A DNA stretch of 64,000 nucleotides from Proteus vulgaris (GCF_016239305.1 NZ_JAEHOQ010000002.1:186001-250000); one strand, 5' to 3'. Shown: positions 47,696 to 59,684, counted from the stretch's first letter. Translations and numbers: made by a program. Notes: a model not told the origin generated them from the sequence alone.

Positions 47696-50368
47696 TTAAA
47701 GCATATTACGAATAACATAATGCAATATGCCACCGTGTTGGAAATAAGCGAGTTCAGTCTGTGTATCAATACGGCAACGCGCCATAATAGTTTCAGTATG
47801 ATTATTCGCAAAAGTAATATTAACCGCGACATCTTGGCCTGGTGTTAATGCATTTATTCCAGTGATCTCAATTTTCTCATCACCTTTTAAACCTAGTGTT
47901 TGACGTGTAATACCTTCAGGGAATTCTAGCGGTAAAACCCCCATACCGATCAAGTTAGAACGATGAATACGCTCAAAAGAACCCGCAATCACGACACGAA
48001 CACCTAATAAACGCGTTCCTTTGGCAGCCCAGTCACGACTAGAGCCTGAACCATACTCATTCCCTGCAATGATCGCTAGTGGCGTATTTTCTTGCTGATA
48101 ACGCATTGCCGCATCATAAATTGCTAATGTTTCACCTGTTGGAATATGTTTGGTAAAACCGCCTTCAATTCCCGGTACCATTTCATTACGAATACGAATA
48201 TTAGCAAAAGTGCCTCGCATCATAACTTCATGGTTACCACGTCGAGAGCCATAAGAGTTAAAGTCTTTCGGCTCTACTCCATGCTCACGTAAATAACGTC
48301 CAGCGGGACTATCGGCTTTAATATTTCCCGCAGGTGAAATATGGTCAGTTGTCACTGAATCACCTAAAATTGCCAAGATACTGGCTTGGTGAATATCATT
48401 AATTGGTGCTGGCGTTTTCGTCATTCCTTTAAAGAAAGGAGGATGACGGATATAAGTAGAATCTGCCTGCCAAGTATAAACTGGTGTATTTCGTGTTTTC
48501 AGTGATTTCCATGTTTCATCTCCCTCAAACACAGCAGAGTACTCTTTATGGAACATCTCTGTTTTCACTTTTTCAACAGCATCCGCAATAGCTTTACTGT
48601 CAGGCCAAATATCTTTTAAATAAACAGGATTGCCCTGCTTATCTTTACCTAAAGGTTCTTTAGTAAGATCGATATTCATATTTCCTAACAATGCATAAGC
48701 AACCACCAACGGAGGTGAAGCAAGCCAGTTAGTTTTCACTAATGGATGAATTCGACCCTCAAAGTTACGGTTACCCGATAATACTGCTGCAATGGTTAAA
48801 TCGCTGTCTTTAATTGCGCTTTCAATTGGTGCTAATAAAGGCCCTGAATTACCAATGCAAGTGGTGCAACCGTAACCCACAAGATTAAAACCTAATTCAT
48901 CAAGATAAGGACTTAACCCTGCTAAATTAAGGTAATCTGTGACAACTTTAGAACCAGGAGCTAAAGAGGATTTAACCCAAGGTTTACGTTGCAACCCTTT
49001 TTCTACCGCATTTTTAGCTAGTAACCCCGCAGCCATTAAAACATTCGGGTTTGAAGTATTAGTACAAGATGTAATCGCCGCAATAACGACAGCGCCATCA
49101 GTGAGTTCAAATTCAGGATAACCATCAATTTTTACTTTAGGAAAATGTGAAAGTGGTTTCTTGTTTGCTTCAAGTTCTACCGTCGCTTTAAATGCATTAG
49201 GAACACTTGCTAAGTTCACTCTATCTTGAGGACGTTTAGGCCCTGCTAGACTTGCTTCAACAGTTCCCATATCAAGAGATAGTGTAGAGGTGAAGATAGG
49301 CTCATCACCTGCATTTCGCCATAAACCTTGCTCTTTACTATAAGCTTCGACTAAAGCAATTTCTTGCTCTTCTCGCCCAGTTAAACGCAAATAATCAAGC
49401 GTAATATTGTCTATTGGGAAAAAGCCACACGTTGCTCCGTATTCTGGCGACATATTGGCTATCGTCGCCCGATCAGCTAAAGGTAATGAGGCTAAACCAT
49501 CTCCGTAGAACTCAACAAATTTTCCTACTACACCGTGGGCTCGTAACATTTGAGTAACGGTGAGTACAAGATCTGTTGCTGTAATACCTTCTCGCAGTTT
49601 TCCTGTCAGTTTAAAACCGACGACATCAGGAATAAGCATTGAAATAGGCTGACCTAACATTGCAGCCTCAGCTTCAATCCCTCCAACCCCCCAGCCTAAA
49701 ACACCGAGGCCATTAATCATGGTGGTGTGAGAATCTGTTCCTACTAAGGTATCTGGATAAGCCACATAACGGCCATCTTTTTCTTCAGACCAGATGGCTT
49801 TGCCTAAATACTCAAGGTTTACCTGATGACAAATCCCTGTTCCTGGAGGCACAACACGAAAGCGTTCAAACGATTGCTGCCCCCAGCGTAAGAAAAGGTA
49901 ACGTTCATAGTTACGTTCCATTTCTATTTCAACGTTTTCAGCAAATGCATTTTTACTTGCGTATTCATCAACCATCACAGAGTGATCGATAACTAAATCA
50001 ACAGGTGACAATGGATTAACCTTTTCCACCTGTCCCCCTAATGATTTTACTGCTTCTCTCATCGCGGCTAAGTCAACAACAGCAGGCACACCTGTAAAAT
50101 CCTGCATTAAAACCCTTGCCGGTCGATAAGCTATCTCACGTGATGCATGAGCTGTTTTTTGCCAATCGATTAACGCCTTAATATCATCTTCAACAACCGT
50201 ATCATTATCAAGATAACGTACTAAATTTTCTAACAGTACCTTCAGAGATTTAGGAAGACGGGTAATATCGCCTAATTGACGAGCGACTTCAGTAAGGCGG
50301 TAGTACTCATATTCACGAGATCCAACTAAGAGCGTGGAATGGCTCTCTTTTTTCAAATGTAACGACAT
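47696..50368 (-). CDS. acnA: Aconitate hydratase A
   Basis: An 890-aa [4Fe-4S] enzyme that converts citrate to isocitrate. The cluster cysteines are in AAITSCTNTSNPNVLMAAGL and VGYGCTTCIGNSGPL, and the C-terminal swivel domain has NEYGSGSSRDWAAKG. AcnA is the stationary-phase/oxidative-stress aconitase in E. coli. Size equals the E. coli enzyme. Confidence 0.97.
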   Translation of the reverse strand: MSLHLKKESHSTLLVGSREYEYYRLTEVARQLGDITRLPKSLKVLLENLVRYLDNDTVVEDDIKALIDWQKTAHASREIAYRPARVLMQDFTGVPAVVDLAAMREAVKSLGGQVEKVNPLSPVDLVIDHSVMVDEYASKNAFAENVEIEMERNYERYLFLRWGQQSFERFRVVPPGTGICHQVNLEYLGKAIWSEEKDGRYVAYPDTLVGTDSHTTMINGLGVLGWGVGGIEAEAAMLGQPISMLIPDVVGFKLTGKLREGITATDLVLTVTQMLRAHGVVGKFVEFYGDGLASLPLADRATIANMSPEYGATCGFFPIDNITLDYLRLTGREEQEIALVEAYSKEQGLWRNAGDEPIFTSTLSLDMGTVEASLAGPKRPQDRVNLASVPNAFKATVELEANKKPLSHFPKVKIDGYPEFELTDGAVVIAAITSCTNTSNPNVLMAAGLLAKNAVEKGLQRKPWVKSSLAPGSKVVTDYLNLAGLSPYLDELGFNLVGYGCTTCIGNSGPLLAPIESAIKDSDLTIAAVLSGNRNFEGRIHPLVKTNWLASPPLVVAYALLGNMNIDLTKEPLGKDKQGNPVYLKDIWPDSKAIADAVEKVKTEMFHKEYSAVFEGDETWKSLKTRNTPVYTWQADSTYIRHPPFFKGMTKTPAPINDIHQASILAILGDSVTTDHISPAGNIKADSPAGRYLREHGVEPKDFNSYGSRRGNHEVMMRGTFANIRIRNEMVPGIEGGFTKHIPTGETLAIYDAAMRYQQENTPLAIIAGNEYGSGSSRDWAAKGTRLLGVRVVIAGSFERIHRSNLIGMGVLPLEFPEGITRQTLGLKGDEKIEITGINALTPGQDVAVNITFANNHTETIMARCRIDTQTELAYFQHGGILHYVIRNML

Positions 50369-50587
50369 AGCTCCTCCTTCTTATTTTTATACTGACAGCA
50401 TGTTTAAACCATCAAAATAGGTAAGGTTATCTATTAAACATATCATATAACTCATAATTTCGCTTAAGGATCACACAATTTGTTAACGTAATGTTATGGC
50501 CATCATGGGTTTAATAAATTTTAGTCTCAAGATTTTTATCTAATTAAGATTTAATAACGGAGGTATAACTGTGAAAGGATAATATTT

Positions 50588-51418
50588 ATGGATAATAAAC
50601 AATCTAAGTTACTAAAGAATATAATAAGTGCCGATCGTTACTTTGCTGAACCTATTACTCCTCCTTTTCCGCAAACTTTAGCGATAAATTCATTACATTC
50701 TCAAAATCTAAAAGATACTGAAGGTCTGGTGCAATTTATCATTGCCTCACCAAAATTGTTTGAAGAATTTGAAATAGAAAAAATGTCACAACTTAAAAAT
50801 ATTCAAATTGGACTTATTTCTATCATAGCAAATCATCTTGCTACATTAAAAAAAGAAGATAACGAAGCCTATTATCGTCCTGAACATTGGTTAGAGACAC
50901 TAAATCATCTTCCTCTTTTAGGGCACAATAAGATGGAAACAAAAAATCTCCATAAACAAACATTTGATTTTTCTGTTGCTCAAGCTTTTATTCAGTTATT
51001 ACTCGGTACAGCGATTAATGCCACCTCGCCTGCTTTAGGAGAGTTTATTGATTTTTTACGTACACAAGGCCAAAAAATAGAAATTGGATTACAACAATCA
51101 TTAGATAGTTATCAAACAATAACCGTTGCAGGAGTAACCGAGATCCTCAATCATAATAACCACCTTATTTTTGTACCTAAGTTAAAAGTCTTGAGCTTAC
51201 GCTTTTCATATCAATCAGCAAAAATGCTTCTTGCCAGTTGCATTGGACGTAAATTTACTGTGTCTTTAGAATACAGCACAATCACCTCTATTTTTGATGC
51301 TAATGCACTGGATGATCCGAAGATTAATCAACAATTTTATGATTTTTTAAATAAGTATCGTCAGCTAAGCATTACAAAGTCAGACGCTTTTTTTAGTGGG
51401 GATTTTTATTTGAAATAA
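50588..51418 (+). CDS. Unrecognised 276-aa single-cysteine protein
   Basis: A soluble-looking protein with no signal peptide. It has mixed helices, a hydrophobic central stretch (FSVAQAFIQLLLGTAINATS) and a beta-rich C-terminus. The only cysteine is Cys218, in MLLASCIGRKFTVSLEYST. The single central Cys and the length recall Evf of Pectobacterium, a palmitoylated insect-virulence factor, but I cannot confirm similarity and rate this as a guess. An AAAGGATAATATTT site precedes the ATG. It is inserted between acnA and cysB, where E. coli has small unrelated genes. Confidence 0.75.
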   Translation: MDNKQSKLLKNIISADRYFAEPITPPFPQTLAINSLHSQNLKDTEGLVQFIIASPKLFEEFEIEKMSQLKNIQIGLISIIANHLATLKKEDNEAYYRPEHWLETLNHLPLLGHNKMETKNLHKQTFDFSVAQAFIQLLLGTAINATSPALGEFIDFLRTQGQKIEIGLQQSLDSYQTITVAGVTEILNHNNHLIFVPKLKVLSLRFSYQSAKMLLASCIGRKFTVSLEYSTITSIFDANALDDPKINQQFYDFLNKYRQLSITKSDAFFSGDFYLK

Positions 51419-51451
51419 CTTATGCGGAGTTGAGATTGATGATTACGCTTG

Positions 51452-51472
51452 AAGGCGGGAATTACCCGCCTT
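51452..51472. terminator. Hairpin between convergent genes (cysB side)
   Basis: AAGGCGGG-AATTA-CCCGCCTT is a GC-rich perfect 8-bp stem placed 34 bases after the 276-aa gene and 7 bases after cysB. T-tracts are weak on both strands. Confidence 0.6.
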
Positions 51473-51478
51473 TCAGTA

Positions 51479-52468
<990 letters not shown>

Positions 52469-52642
52469 TCAACAAAAGACTTATTATTCCGTTATTCTAT
52501 TTATATTCATATAACTAAAAAGAATAATAAAGATGTAATATATAACCACTATATCACTTATTTCATTTCGGTCTAACGCAATTAATAGGGTTATTTAGAT
52601 TTTGTTATATCGAATAGTTATAAGCTATAAATAAGTATAAAA

Positions 52643-52667
52643 AAAGCTGACTAGATGTCAGCTTTCA
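52643..52667 (-). terminator. Terminator of sodC
   Basis: AAAGCTGAC-TAGAT-GTCAGCTTT with a run of A at 52638-52645 that gives a T-tract on the minus strand. Confidence 0.82.
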
Positions 52668-52691
52668 TTTCAGAACAATAACGGCTTTAAA

Positions 52692-53216
52692 TTATTTAAT
52701 AACACCGCATGCCATTCTTGCGCCACCACCGCCAAGCGCTTCTGGGTTATCAGAGTAGTTATCACCACCGACATGCACCATTATGGCTTTATCTTTCACT
52801 TGCTCAAGTTTAGTCAGTTTTGGCGCTAATACTGCGTAATCAGCAACACCTTTATCATTAACAACCAATCCAGGTAAATCACCTAAATGCCCTTCTTTAT
52901 TATAAGGCCCTAAGTGAACACCGGTTTTTTCAGGATCTAAATGACCACCTGCTTTTAAAGCAGGAACAGGTTTACCTTCTTTCATATCTGGCTCACAAGA
53001 GCCATTAGCATGAATATGAAAACCATGCACACCGGGTGTTAATCCTGTCAATTTTGGCGTAAATAACAGCCCATAATCAGTTTCAGTGATGGTAACAACA
53101 CCAATATCGTTACCTGCGCCTGTAGGAAGTGCTTCTTTTAACGTGACATCTAATGTGGCCGCACTCGCCACTGAGGTGAAGAGTAAACCAGAGAGTAACA
53201 AAGGTATCAGTTTCAT
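52692..53216 (-). CDS. sodC: Periplasmic Cu/Zn superoxide dismutase
   Basis: A 174-aa enzyme with signal peptide MKLIPLLLSGLLFTSVASA. Metal ligands are visible in GVHGFHIHANGSCEP, KAGGHLDPEKTGVHLGPYN and IMVHVGGDNYSDNPEALGGGG. It detoxifies periplasmic superoxide, relevant in host phagocytes. It lies between cysB and topA, not an E. coli arrangement, so it may have moved here. Confidence 0.95.
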   Translation of the reverse strand: MKLIPLLLSGLLFTSVASAATLDVTLKEALPTGAGNDIGVVTITETDYGLLFTPKLTGLTPGVHGFHIHANGSCEPDMKEGKPVPALKAGGHLDPEKTGVHLGPYNKEGHLGDLPGLVVNDKGVADYAVLAPKLTKLEQVKDKAIMVHVGGDNYSDNPEALGGGGARMACGVIK

Positions 53217-53320
53217 AGTATCTCCGTCTTATTATTAGCAAAGTAAAATATCAGACAAATAGAAATTAACCACTTACACTGTTTCAATGAACATTAATTA
53301 GCATATCTTCTTCATACAAA

Positions 53321-53350
53321 AAAAGCGACTAACTCTCATTAGTCGCTTTT
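53321..53350. terminator. Terminator of topA (bidirectional)
   Basis: AAAAGCGACTAA (53321-53332) and TTAGTCGCTTTT (53339-53350) form a perfect 12-bp stem 23 bases after topA. A-runs and T-runs lie on both sides. Confidence 0.9.
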
Positions 53351-53372
53351 TATTTATCGGGTGATGATAATA

Positions 53373-55970
53373 TTATTTGGTTTTTTCAACCCATTTACCA
53401 TCGACATAAAACGCAGACCAACCCGTTGCTTTGCCATCTTTCTCAGAAGAAACATATTGTTGCTTAGTTTTACGACTAAACCGCACAATAGTTGGATTTC
53501 CTTCTGGATCAGCCACAGGGGCTTCAGCTAAATAGCGCATTTTCTCTGCCAATCTGTCTTTAAAGCGTACCAATTCTTCTACTTTTGGTGCGCGCGTTTC
53601 TCTTGATTTAGGGAAGGTATTTGCGGCTAAGAATACACCTGCAGCACCATCACGTAAGACAAAATACGCATCAGATTTTTCACATGGCAACTCAGGAAGT
53701 GGAACAGGATCTTCCTTCGGTGGGGCAATTTCACCACTTTTTAAGATTTTACGGGTATTTTTACATTCATCATTAGTGCAACCCATGTATTTACCAAAAC
53801 GCCCCATTTTTAGGTGCATTTCAGATCCACATTTATCACACTCAATGACCGGCCCTTCATAACCTTTTAAGCGGAATTCACCCTCTTCGACTTCATAACC
53901 ATCACATGCCGGGTTATTACCACAAACATGTAATTTACGATGTGTGTCAATCAGGTAACTGTCCATTGCAGTACCACATTTCGGGCAACGACGACGAGCT
54001 CGTAATGCGTTAGTTTCTGCATCTTCCCCTTCCAGAATATTCAATAATTCATCTTCAGGAATAAGGTTAATAGTCTGTTTACAACGTTCTTTAGGCGGTA
54101 ATGCGTAACCTGAACATCCCAAGAATACCCCTGTAGTTGCTGTTCTAATTCCCATATGACGAGAACAAGTTGGGCATTCAATAGAAGTGATTACCATTGG
54201 ATTAGGTCGCATTCCTCCTTCTTCTGGATCTTTTTCAGCAACTTCTAATTGCTGGCTAAAATCAGTAAAGAATGCGTCTAATACCGCTTTCCAATTTTCT
54301 TCGTTGTTTGCAACATGGTCGAGGTGGTCTTCCATTTGCGCAGTAAAATCGTAATTCATTAAATCGCTAAAATTTTCTTCTAAGCGATCCGTGACAATTT
54401 CACCCATTTTTTCTGCATAAAAACGACGGTTTTCAACTTTTACATAACCACGATCTTGAATAGTGGAAATGATAGATGCATAAGTTGAAGGACGGCCAAT
54501 ACCCCGTTTTTCTAATTCTTTAACTAATGTCGCTTCACTAAAACGTGCTGGTGGCTTAGTAAAATGTTGAGTAGGTTCTAATTCAGCTAAAGCCAGTTTT
54601 GCCCCTACATCAACAGCCGGCAACGTTTTATCTTCATCTTTATTACGCATTGCAGGCATCACTTTCGTCCAACCTGCAAAACGTAAAGTACGACCTTTGG
54701 CGCGTAATTTATAATCACCTGATTCGACAGTTAATGTCGTTGAATCATATTTTGCTGGTGTCATCTGACACGCAACAAATTGATTCCAAATTAGTTGATA
54801 TAATCGTTTAGCATCGTTATCCATATCTTTCAAAGATTCTGAGATAACGTTGATATCCGAAGGACGAATAGCTTCGTGCGCTTCTTGCGAATTTTCTTTA
54901 CTCGAATAAACGTTTGGCTCTTTCGGCAAATACTTAGCACCAAATTGCTCGCTAATATAATCACGCGCCATTTGAATTGCATCCTGACTTAAGTTAGTCG
55001 AGTCAGTACGCATATAGGTAATATAACCTGCTTCATAAAGACGTTGAGCTAACATCATTGTCTTTTTCACACCAAAACTTAAACGCGTACTTGCTGCTTG
55101 CTGTAAAGTTGATGTGATAAGTGGTGCACTTGGTTTGCTTGATGTTGGTCTATCTTCACGATCTTTTACTGTGAAAGTTGCATTTTTTAATGCATTGACC
55201 GCAACCTGTGTTTCATCAGATGAAACAGGGTTGAAGGCTTTATCATTATAATGCGTGACTTCCATACGCAATGGTTGTTCATCAGGTGTTAATAATGATG
55301 CGTGTAACTGCCAATATTCTTCAGGAACAAAGGCTTTAATTTCACGTTCACGTTCAACCAATAGACGAACAGCAACTGATTGCACTCGACCTGCAGATAA
55401 TCCACGAGCGACTTTTTTCCAAAGCAAAGGTGAAACCATATAGCCTACAACACGATCCATAAAACGACGTGCTTGTTGCGCGTTAACGCGGTCTATATTT
55501 AACTCACCTGGAGTTTGGAAAGCTTGTGTAATGGCATTTTTCGTTATTTCGTTAAATACCACTCGACTAAATCTTTCATCATCACCGCCGATAACTTCAC
55601 GTAAATGCCACGCGATAGCTTCTCCTTCGCGGTCAAGGTCCGTTGCGAGATAGACATGATCAGCTTTATCAGCCAATGCTTTTAGTTCAGCCACAACCTT
55701 TTCTTTGCCGGGTAGAATTTGATAGTTCGCATTCCACCCGTTATAGGGATCGATTCCCATACGGCTGACTAAGGCTGATTTCTCATCCTTTTTAACTTTT
55801 TTCACGCCTTTCGTGGCGGATGAGTTTTCGCTCTTCTGGCTGCCAGAACCACTCTTGGGCAAATCACGAATGTGACCCACGCTAGATTTAACTACGTAGT
55901 CATTGCCAAGATATTTATTGATCGTTTTGGCTTTTGCCGGGGACTCCACGATTACAAGAGCTTTACCCAT
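53373..55970 (-). CDS. topA: DNA topoisomerase I
   Basis: An 865-aa type IA topoisomerase that relaxes negative supercoils; same length as E. coli. The TOPRIM start [37 protein letters not shown], the active-site Tyr in [16 protein letters not shown], and C-terminal zinc ribbons ([53 protein letters not shown]) are present. The final domain ends with a basic tail. Confidence 0.98.
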   Translation of the reverse strand: MGKALVIVESPAKAKTINKYLGNDYVVKSSVGHIRDLPKSGSGSQKSENSSATKGVKKVKKDEKSALVSRMGIDPYNGWNANYQILPGKEKVVAELKALADKADHVYLATDLDREGEAIAWHLREVIGGDDERFSRVVFNEITKNAITQAFQTPGELNIDRVNAQQARRFMDRVVGYMVSPLLWKKVARGLSAGRVQSVAVRLLVEREREIKAFVPEEYWQLHASLLTPDEQPLRMEVTHYNDKAFNPVSSDETQVAVNALKNATFTVKDREDRPTSSKPSAPLITSTLQQAASTRLSFGVKKTMMLAQRLYEAGYITYMRTDSTNLSQDAIQMARDYISEQFGAKYLPKEPNVYSSKENSQEAHEAIRPSDINVISESLKDMDNDAKRLYQLIWNQFVACQMTPAKYDSTTLTVESGDYKLRAKGRTLRFAGWTKVMPAMRNKDEDKTLPAVDVGAKLALAELEPTQHFTKPPARFSEATLVKELEKRGIGRPSTYASIISTIQDRGYVKVENRRFYAEKMGEIVTDRLEENFSDLMNYDFTAQMEDHLDHVANNEENWKAVLDAFFTDFSQQLEVAEKDPEEGGMRPNPMVITSIECPTCSRHMGIRTATTGVFLGCSGYALPPKERCKQTINLIPEDELLNILEGEDAETNALRARRRCPKCGTAMDSYLIDTHRKLHVCGNNPACDGYEVEEGEFRLKGYEGPVIECDKCGSEMHLKMGRFGKYMGCTNDECKNTRKILKSGEIAPPKEDPVPLPELPCEKSDAYFVLRDGAAGVFLAANTFPKSRETRAPKVEELVRFKDRLAEKMRYLAEAPVADPEGNPTIVRFSRKTKQQYVSSEKDGKATGWSAFYVDGKWVEKTK

Positions 55971-56277
55971 AATTACCTTTACCTAATTAAACTTTGTTAT
56001 GACGGTATTGTTTAATACCCTCAACTAAAAAAATGTTTAAAATCTCTTTTTTATATTGCGTTAGTTTTGCAATATATCAACCTGTTTTTATTCAAAGCTT
56101 TTGTTTGAGCTCAAAACTCATTACTTTTTTTGAGGTATTTTAATCACCTCACTGCTTTGATCGGGCAACGGGCAAATTATATTTGCTACATATAGCGTAG
56201 CTAAGCTTTTAAAAATGCCACACTCTACCTGATAAAAAGTGAGGCGCAACAAATTATTTTTCTAAGGAGCACAGATT

Positions 56278-56526
56278 ATGTCAACACAAACTACACCTAT
56301 TACAACAGAGATGCTACTTGAAAAAGCGAATAAAATCATATGTGAACATGAAGATTATTTACAAGGTATGCATGCAGATTCTGTTGAACAAAAAGGCAAT
56401 GTCCTCGTATTTAAAGGCGAATTTTTTTTAGATGAGCAAGGTTTACCAACGGCAAAAAGCACTGCAGCTTTTAATATGTTTAAGCATTTAGCACATGTGT
56501 TATCAGATAAGTACCATTTAGAATAA
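56278..56526 (+). CDS. yciN: DUF2498 protein YciN
   Basis: An 82-aa protein with [19 protein letters not shown]-like ([16 protein letters not shown]) and [20 protein letters not shown], a near match to E. coli YciN. The function is unknown. An AAGGAG site precedes the ATG by 8 bases. Divergent from topA as in E. coli. Confidence 0.93.
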   Translation: MSTQTTPITTEMLLEKANKIICEHEDYLQGMHADSVEQKGNVLVFKGEFFLDEQGLPTAKSTAAFNMFKHLAHVLSDKYHLE

Positions 56527-56580
56527 TCACCGTTAGGATTATTTCACATTTAATCTCACCATCTAGAAAGAGACGTACTT

Positions 56581-56614
56581 GCCAGTTATTACTTTTTTAG
56601 TAAAAATAACTGGC
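56581..56614. terminator. Hairpin after yciN
   Basis: GCCAGTTATT (56581-56590) and AATAACTGGC (56605-56614) enclose a T-rich loop. No T-tract follows, so it is a weak terminator or a 3' end structure. Confidence 0.5.
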
Positions 56615-56641
56615 ATAAAAAATCACACCTAAAGAATAAAA

Positions 56642-56755
56642 ATGCAAAAAAAAACACAAGACAAATGGTTGTCTTATGATGTTTATGATTATACCTACCT
56701 ATTAATACAATCAGTAATATCAATTATTTTTATTTTGTTTTTACCGCTATATTGA
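56642..56755 (+). CDS. Possible 37-aa small membrane protein
   Basis: ATG followed by 36 codons: a basic start MQKKTQDKW, then aromatic YDVYDYTYLL, then a hydrophobic end QSVISIIFILFLPLY, typical of a single-pass small protein. The ribosome site is poor (AAAGAATAAAA). A strong plus-strand terminator at 56821 ends the transcript unit. It may be a small protein or part of a small RNA. Confidence 0.35.
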   Translation: MQKKTQDKWLSYDVYDYTYLLIQSVISIIFILFLPLY

Positions 56756-56820
56756 CACTTCCTAGAAAGAGGAAATATTTACCCTGTTGTTGTTAAGCAA
56801 TATCAATTATTTCTTTGATT

Positions 56821-56848
56821 GCCAGTGAATACTTCACTGGCTTTTTTT
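56821..56848 (+). terminator. Strong plus-strand terminator
   Basis: GCCAGTGAA-TAC-TTCACTGGC followed by eight T. The nearest plus-strand genes are yciN (295 bases before) and the possible small gene, so an extra transcript end lies here. Confidence 0.88.
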
Positions 56849-57008
56849 TGCCTTATTGGAATACGATTTTCCAATAAAACATCAGAATATCTGTTTGAAA
56901 AGTTCAAGAAGTAGTGATGAACAGAAGGGAAAATGACAGCGATACCAAGTATTAGGTTTTAAATTCTCGGTATCGCTAATAAAGCTTAATCTTTTGTGCT
57001 CGTTTGAA

Positions 57009-58055
57009 TTATAACAATGGTTTTTTACTTCTTTGTACCCAGCGCATCATCAATTTATCAACGCTTTCCATTGCACCACCAGTAACACGTTCGACCATTT
57101 TCTTTTTAATAACATATTGAACAGAAAAGACTTCATAATCGTTAATGTGATTAATTAGCCAATCATCACTCACACCAACTTCATCAATTAAGCCTTTATT
57201 CAAAGCTTCTGTACCGTACCAATATTCTCCAGTAGCGACACTATCAATATCAAGTTGAGGACGGTATTTATGTACAAAAGCTTTAAACAACAGGTGTGTT
57301 TCATTTAAATCTTGTTTAAATTTCTCACGACCTTCTTCTGTGTTTTCGCCCAATAAAGTTAATGTACGTTTATATTCACCAGCAGTGTGTAACTCAACAT
57401 CAATATCGTTTTTCTTGAGCAATCGGTGAATATTAGGGATTTGAGCGACGACACCAATTGAACCAATAATCGCAAAGGGTGCTGCAACGATTTTATCAGC
57501 CACACAGGCCATCATATACCCACCACTTGCAGCCACTTTATCGACAACCGCAGTGAGTTTAATGCCTTTTTCTTTTAAACGTGTTAATTGTGCCGCAGCT
57601 AATCCATATCCGTGAACCATGCCACCAGGGCTTTCTAAACGCAGTAAAACTTCATCGCCGGTTTGGGCAACAGAAAGAATGGCGCTGATCTCTTCACGTA
57701 ATGCACCCACTTCATGCGCATCCATACTACCGTTGAAATCAAGAACATATAAACAAGGTTTTACAACACCTTTCTTACCTTCTTTCGCATTGTTTTTACT
57801 TTGTTTATTTTCTTTTTTCTGCTGTTTTTTAAACGCTTTGTACCAGACCTTTAATTCAGCATCGTCCATTCTCGCTTGTTGCATTACTCGCTGTTTTTCT
57901 TCATAAGCTTCAGCAAGATCTGTCACTTTTAACGTGCCTTTTCGATTTTGCTTCTTATTTCCAATAACGATAAAAAATAACACAATAGCGATAATAGCCA
58001 CGACAACAGTGGCGATCTCTGCTAAAAACAGTCCATATTGTAAAATATACTCCAC
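57009..58055 (-). CDS. sohB: SohB, S49-family inner-membrane protease
   Basis: A 348-aa peptidase with an N-terminal membrane segment (IATVVVAIIAIVLFFIVIGN), a charged linker rich in Lys/Gln, then a ClpP-like S49 domain: RLESPGGMVHGYGLAAAQL, the nucleophile Ser in DKVAASGGYMMACVADKI and the catalytic Lys downstream. A multicopy suppressor of htrA in E. coli. It is monocistronic here. Confidence 0.95.
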   Translation of the reverse strand: MEYILQYGLFLAEIATVVVAIIAIVLFFIVIGNKKQNRKGTLKVTDLAEAYEEKQRVMQQARMDDAELKVWYKAFKKQQKKENKQSKNNAKEGKKGVVKPCLYVLDFNGSMDAHEVGALREEISAILSVAQTGDEVLLRLESPGGMVHGYGLAAAQLTRLKEKGIKLTAVVDKVAASGGYMMACVADKIVAAPFAIIGSIGVVAQIPNIHRLLKKNDIDVELHTAGEYKRTLTLLGENTEEGREKFKQDLNETHLLFKAFVHKYRPQLDIDSVATGEYWYGTEALNKGLIDEVGVSDDWLINHINDYEVFSVQYVIKKKMVERVTGGAMESVDKLMMRWVQRSKKPLL

Positions 58056-58265
58056 AAAGACCTCTTTTTAAGGTTAATAACACTGACTAAAACCAATATG
58101 CCTAGTTTAACGAAATTCTACTTTAGCGCTAGTCACAAAGGCATAATTATGGGCAATACCATAAAGAAAATAGCTATAAATTGTAAACAAAAAACTAGAC
58201 TAAACTGGTCGCTAGACAAATAAGACGTTACACTTTATTTACTTTTTACTAGACAGGATATCAAT

Positions 58266-59030
58266 ATGTTGCAATATCAACCGGATCATAGCGTGCTAAA
58301 AGATAAAATTATTCTAGTAACGGGTGCTGGTGATGGCATAGGAAAAGAAGCCGCACTAACTTATGCGCAATATGGCGCAACACTTATCTTATTAGGCCGT
58401 ACTTTATCAAAACTTGAGGATGTTCAAGAAGAGATAATCACATCAGGTGGCCAACAACCTATGTTATATCCACTTGATCTACTTACAGCGACAGAGAATG
58501 ATTTTCAGCAATTTGCGGATACTCTCGTTAAACGCTTCCCTCACCTTGATGGCGTATTACAAAATGCTGGTTTATTAGGTGTTGTTGAACCTATCATTAA
58601 TCAACCAAGTAACCTTTGGCATGATGTTATGCAAGTTAACGTCAATGCGACATTCATGCTGACTAAAGCACTACTACCTTTAATGCTAAAAGCCCCTCAT
58701 GCCAGTCTTATTCTCACCACATCCAGCGTGGGTCGCCAAGGTCGTTACGGTTGGGGAGCTTATTCTGTTTCAAAATTCGCAACAGAAGGCTTTATGCAGG
58801 TACTTAATGAAGAATATAACGATAGCACCTTACGAATTAACTGTATCAATCCTGGTGGCACTCGTACCGCAATGAGAGCCAGTGCGTTTCCTGATGAAAA
58901 TGCACAAAAACTAAAAACACCGAAAGACTTGATGCCGTTATATCTCTACCTGATGAGTGATGACAGCATTGATGTGAAAGGACAATCTTTAGATGCCCAA
59001 CCAGGCCGTAAAGCAGGCCCTGCTGAATAA
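58266..59030 (+). CDS. yciK: SDR-family oxidoreductase YciK
   Basis: A 254-aa short-chain dehydrogenase: VTGAGDGIGKEAALTYAQYG, the QNAGLLG segment in place of NNAG, catalytic Ser in LTTSSVGRQGRYGWGAYSVS and the Y-x3-K in YSVSKFATEG. The substrate is unknown. It lies 18 bases before btuR, as in E. coli. Confidence 0.94.
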   Translation: MLQYQPDHSVLKDKIILVTGAGDGIGKEAALTYAQYGATLILLGRTLSKLEDVQEEIITSGGQQPMLYPLDLLTATENDFQQFADTLVKRFPHLDGVLQNAGLLGVVEPIINQPSNLWHDVMQVNVNATFMLTKALLPLMLKAPHASLILTTSSVGRQGRYGWGAYSVSKFATEGFMQVLNEEYNDSTLRINCINPGGTRTAMRASAFPDENAQKLKTPKDLMPLYLYLMSDDSIDVKGQSLDAQPGRKAGPAE

Positions 59031-59048
59031 CGTAAATTCGAGGTCAAA

Positions 59049-59639
59049 ATGAATGATGCACAACACCAAAAACGCCAGCAACGCTTAAAAGAGAAAGTAG
59101 ATACCCAAATTGAGCAAGCTCAACGAGAACAAGGTATTTTGATGATCTTTACAGGTAATGGTAAAGGAAAAACGACAGCGGCGATGGGTACAGCAACACG
59201 TGCTGTTGGTCATCAAAAAAAGGTCGGTGTTGTGCAGTTTATTAAAGGAACATGGGAAAACGGTGAACGTAATTTATTAGAACAATTTGGTGTGCCTTTT
59301 TATGTCATGGAGACAGGCTTTACTTGGGAAACTCAAGATAAAAGTGCTGATACAACTGCTTGCTTAAATACATGGCAATATGCACTCAAACTGCTTAACA
59401 ATCCAGAGTATGATTTAATTATCCTTGATGAAATCACCTATATGATTAGCTTTAACTATTTACCATTAGATGAGGTTATTTCAGCGATTAGCTCTCGCCC
59501 TACGCACCAAAACGTTATTATTACAGGAAGAGGCTGTCATAGAAAATTAATTGAGTTAGCAGATACTGTGACAGAGATGCGCCCTATCAAACATGCTTTT
59601 GATAGTGGGATAAAAGCACAAAAAGGCATAGATTGGTAA
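59049..59639 (+). CDS. btuR: Cob(I)yrinic acid a,c-diamide adenosyltransferase
   Basis: A 196-aa CobA/BtuR-type enzyme that adds the adenosyl group to corrinoids. The P-loop GNGKGKTTAAMGTATRAVGH, the VQFIKGTWENGERNLLEQFG block and LIILDEITYMISFNYL are typical. It lets the cell use scavenged B12. Probably cotranscribed with yciK. Confidence 0.96.
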   Translation: MNDAQHQKRQQRLKEKVDTQIEQAQREQGILMIFTGNGKGKTTAAMGTATRAVGHQKKVGVVQFIKGTWENGERNLLEQFGVPFYVMETGFTWETQDKSADTTACLNTWQYALKLLNNPEYDLIILDEITYMISFNYLPLDEVISAISSRPTHQNVIITGRGCHRKLIELADTVTEMRPIKHAFDSGIKAQKGIDW

Positions 59640-59684
59640 TAATTACCTATTGCCCTTTCAATCATGTTAAAAGTGAATAATTAT

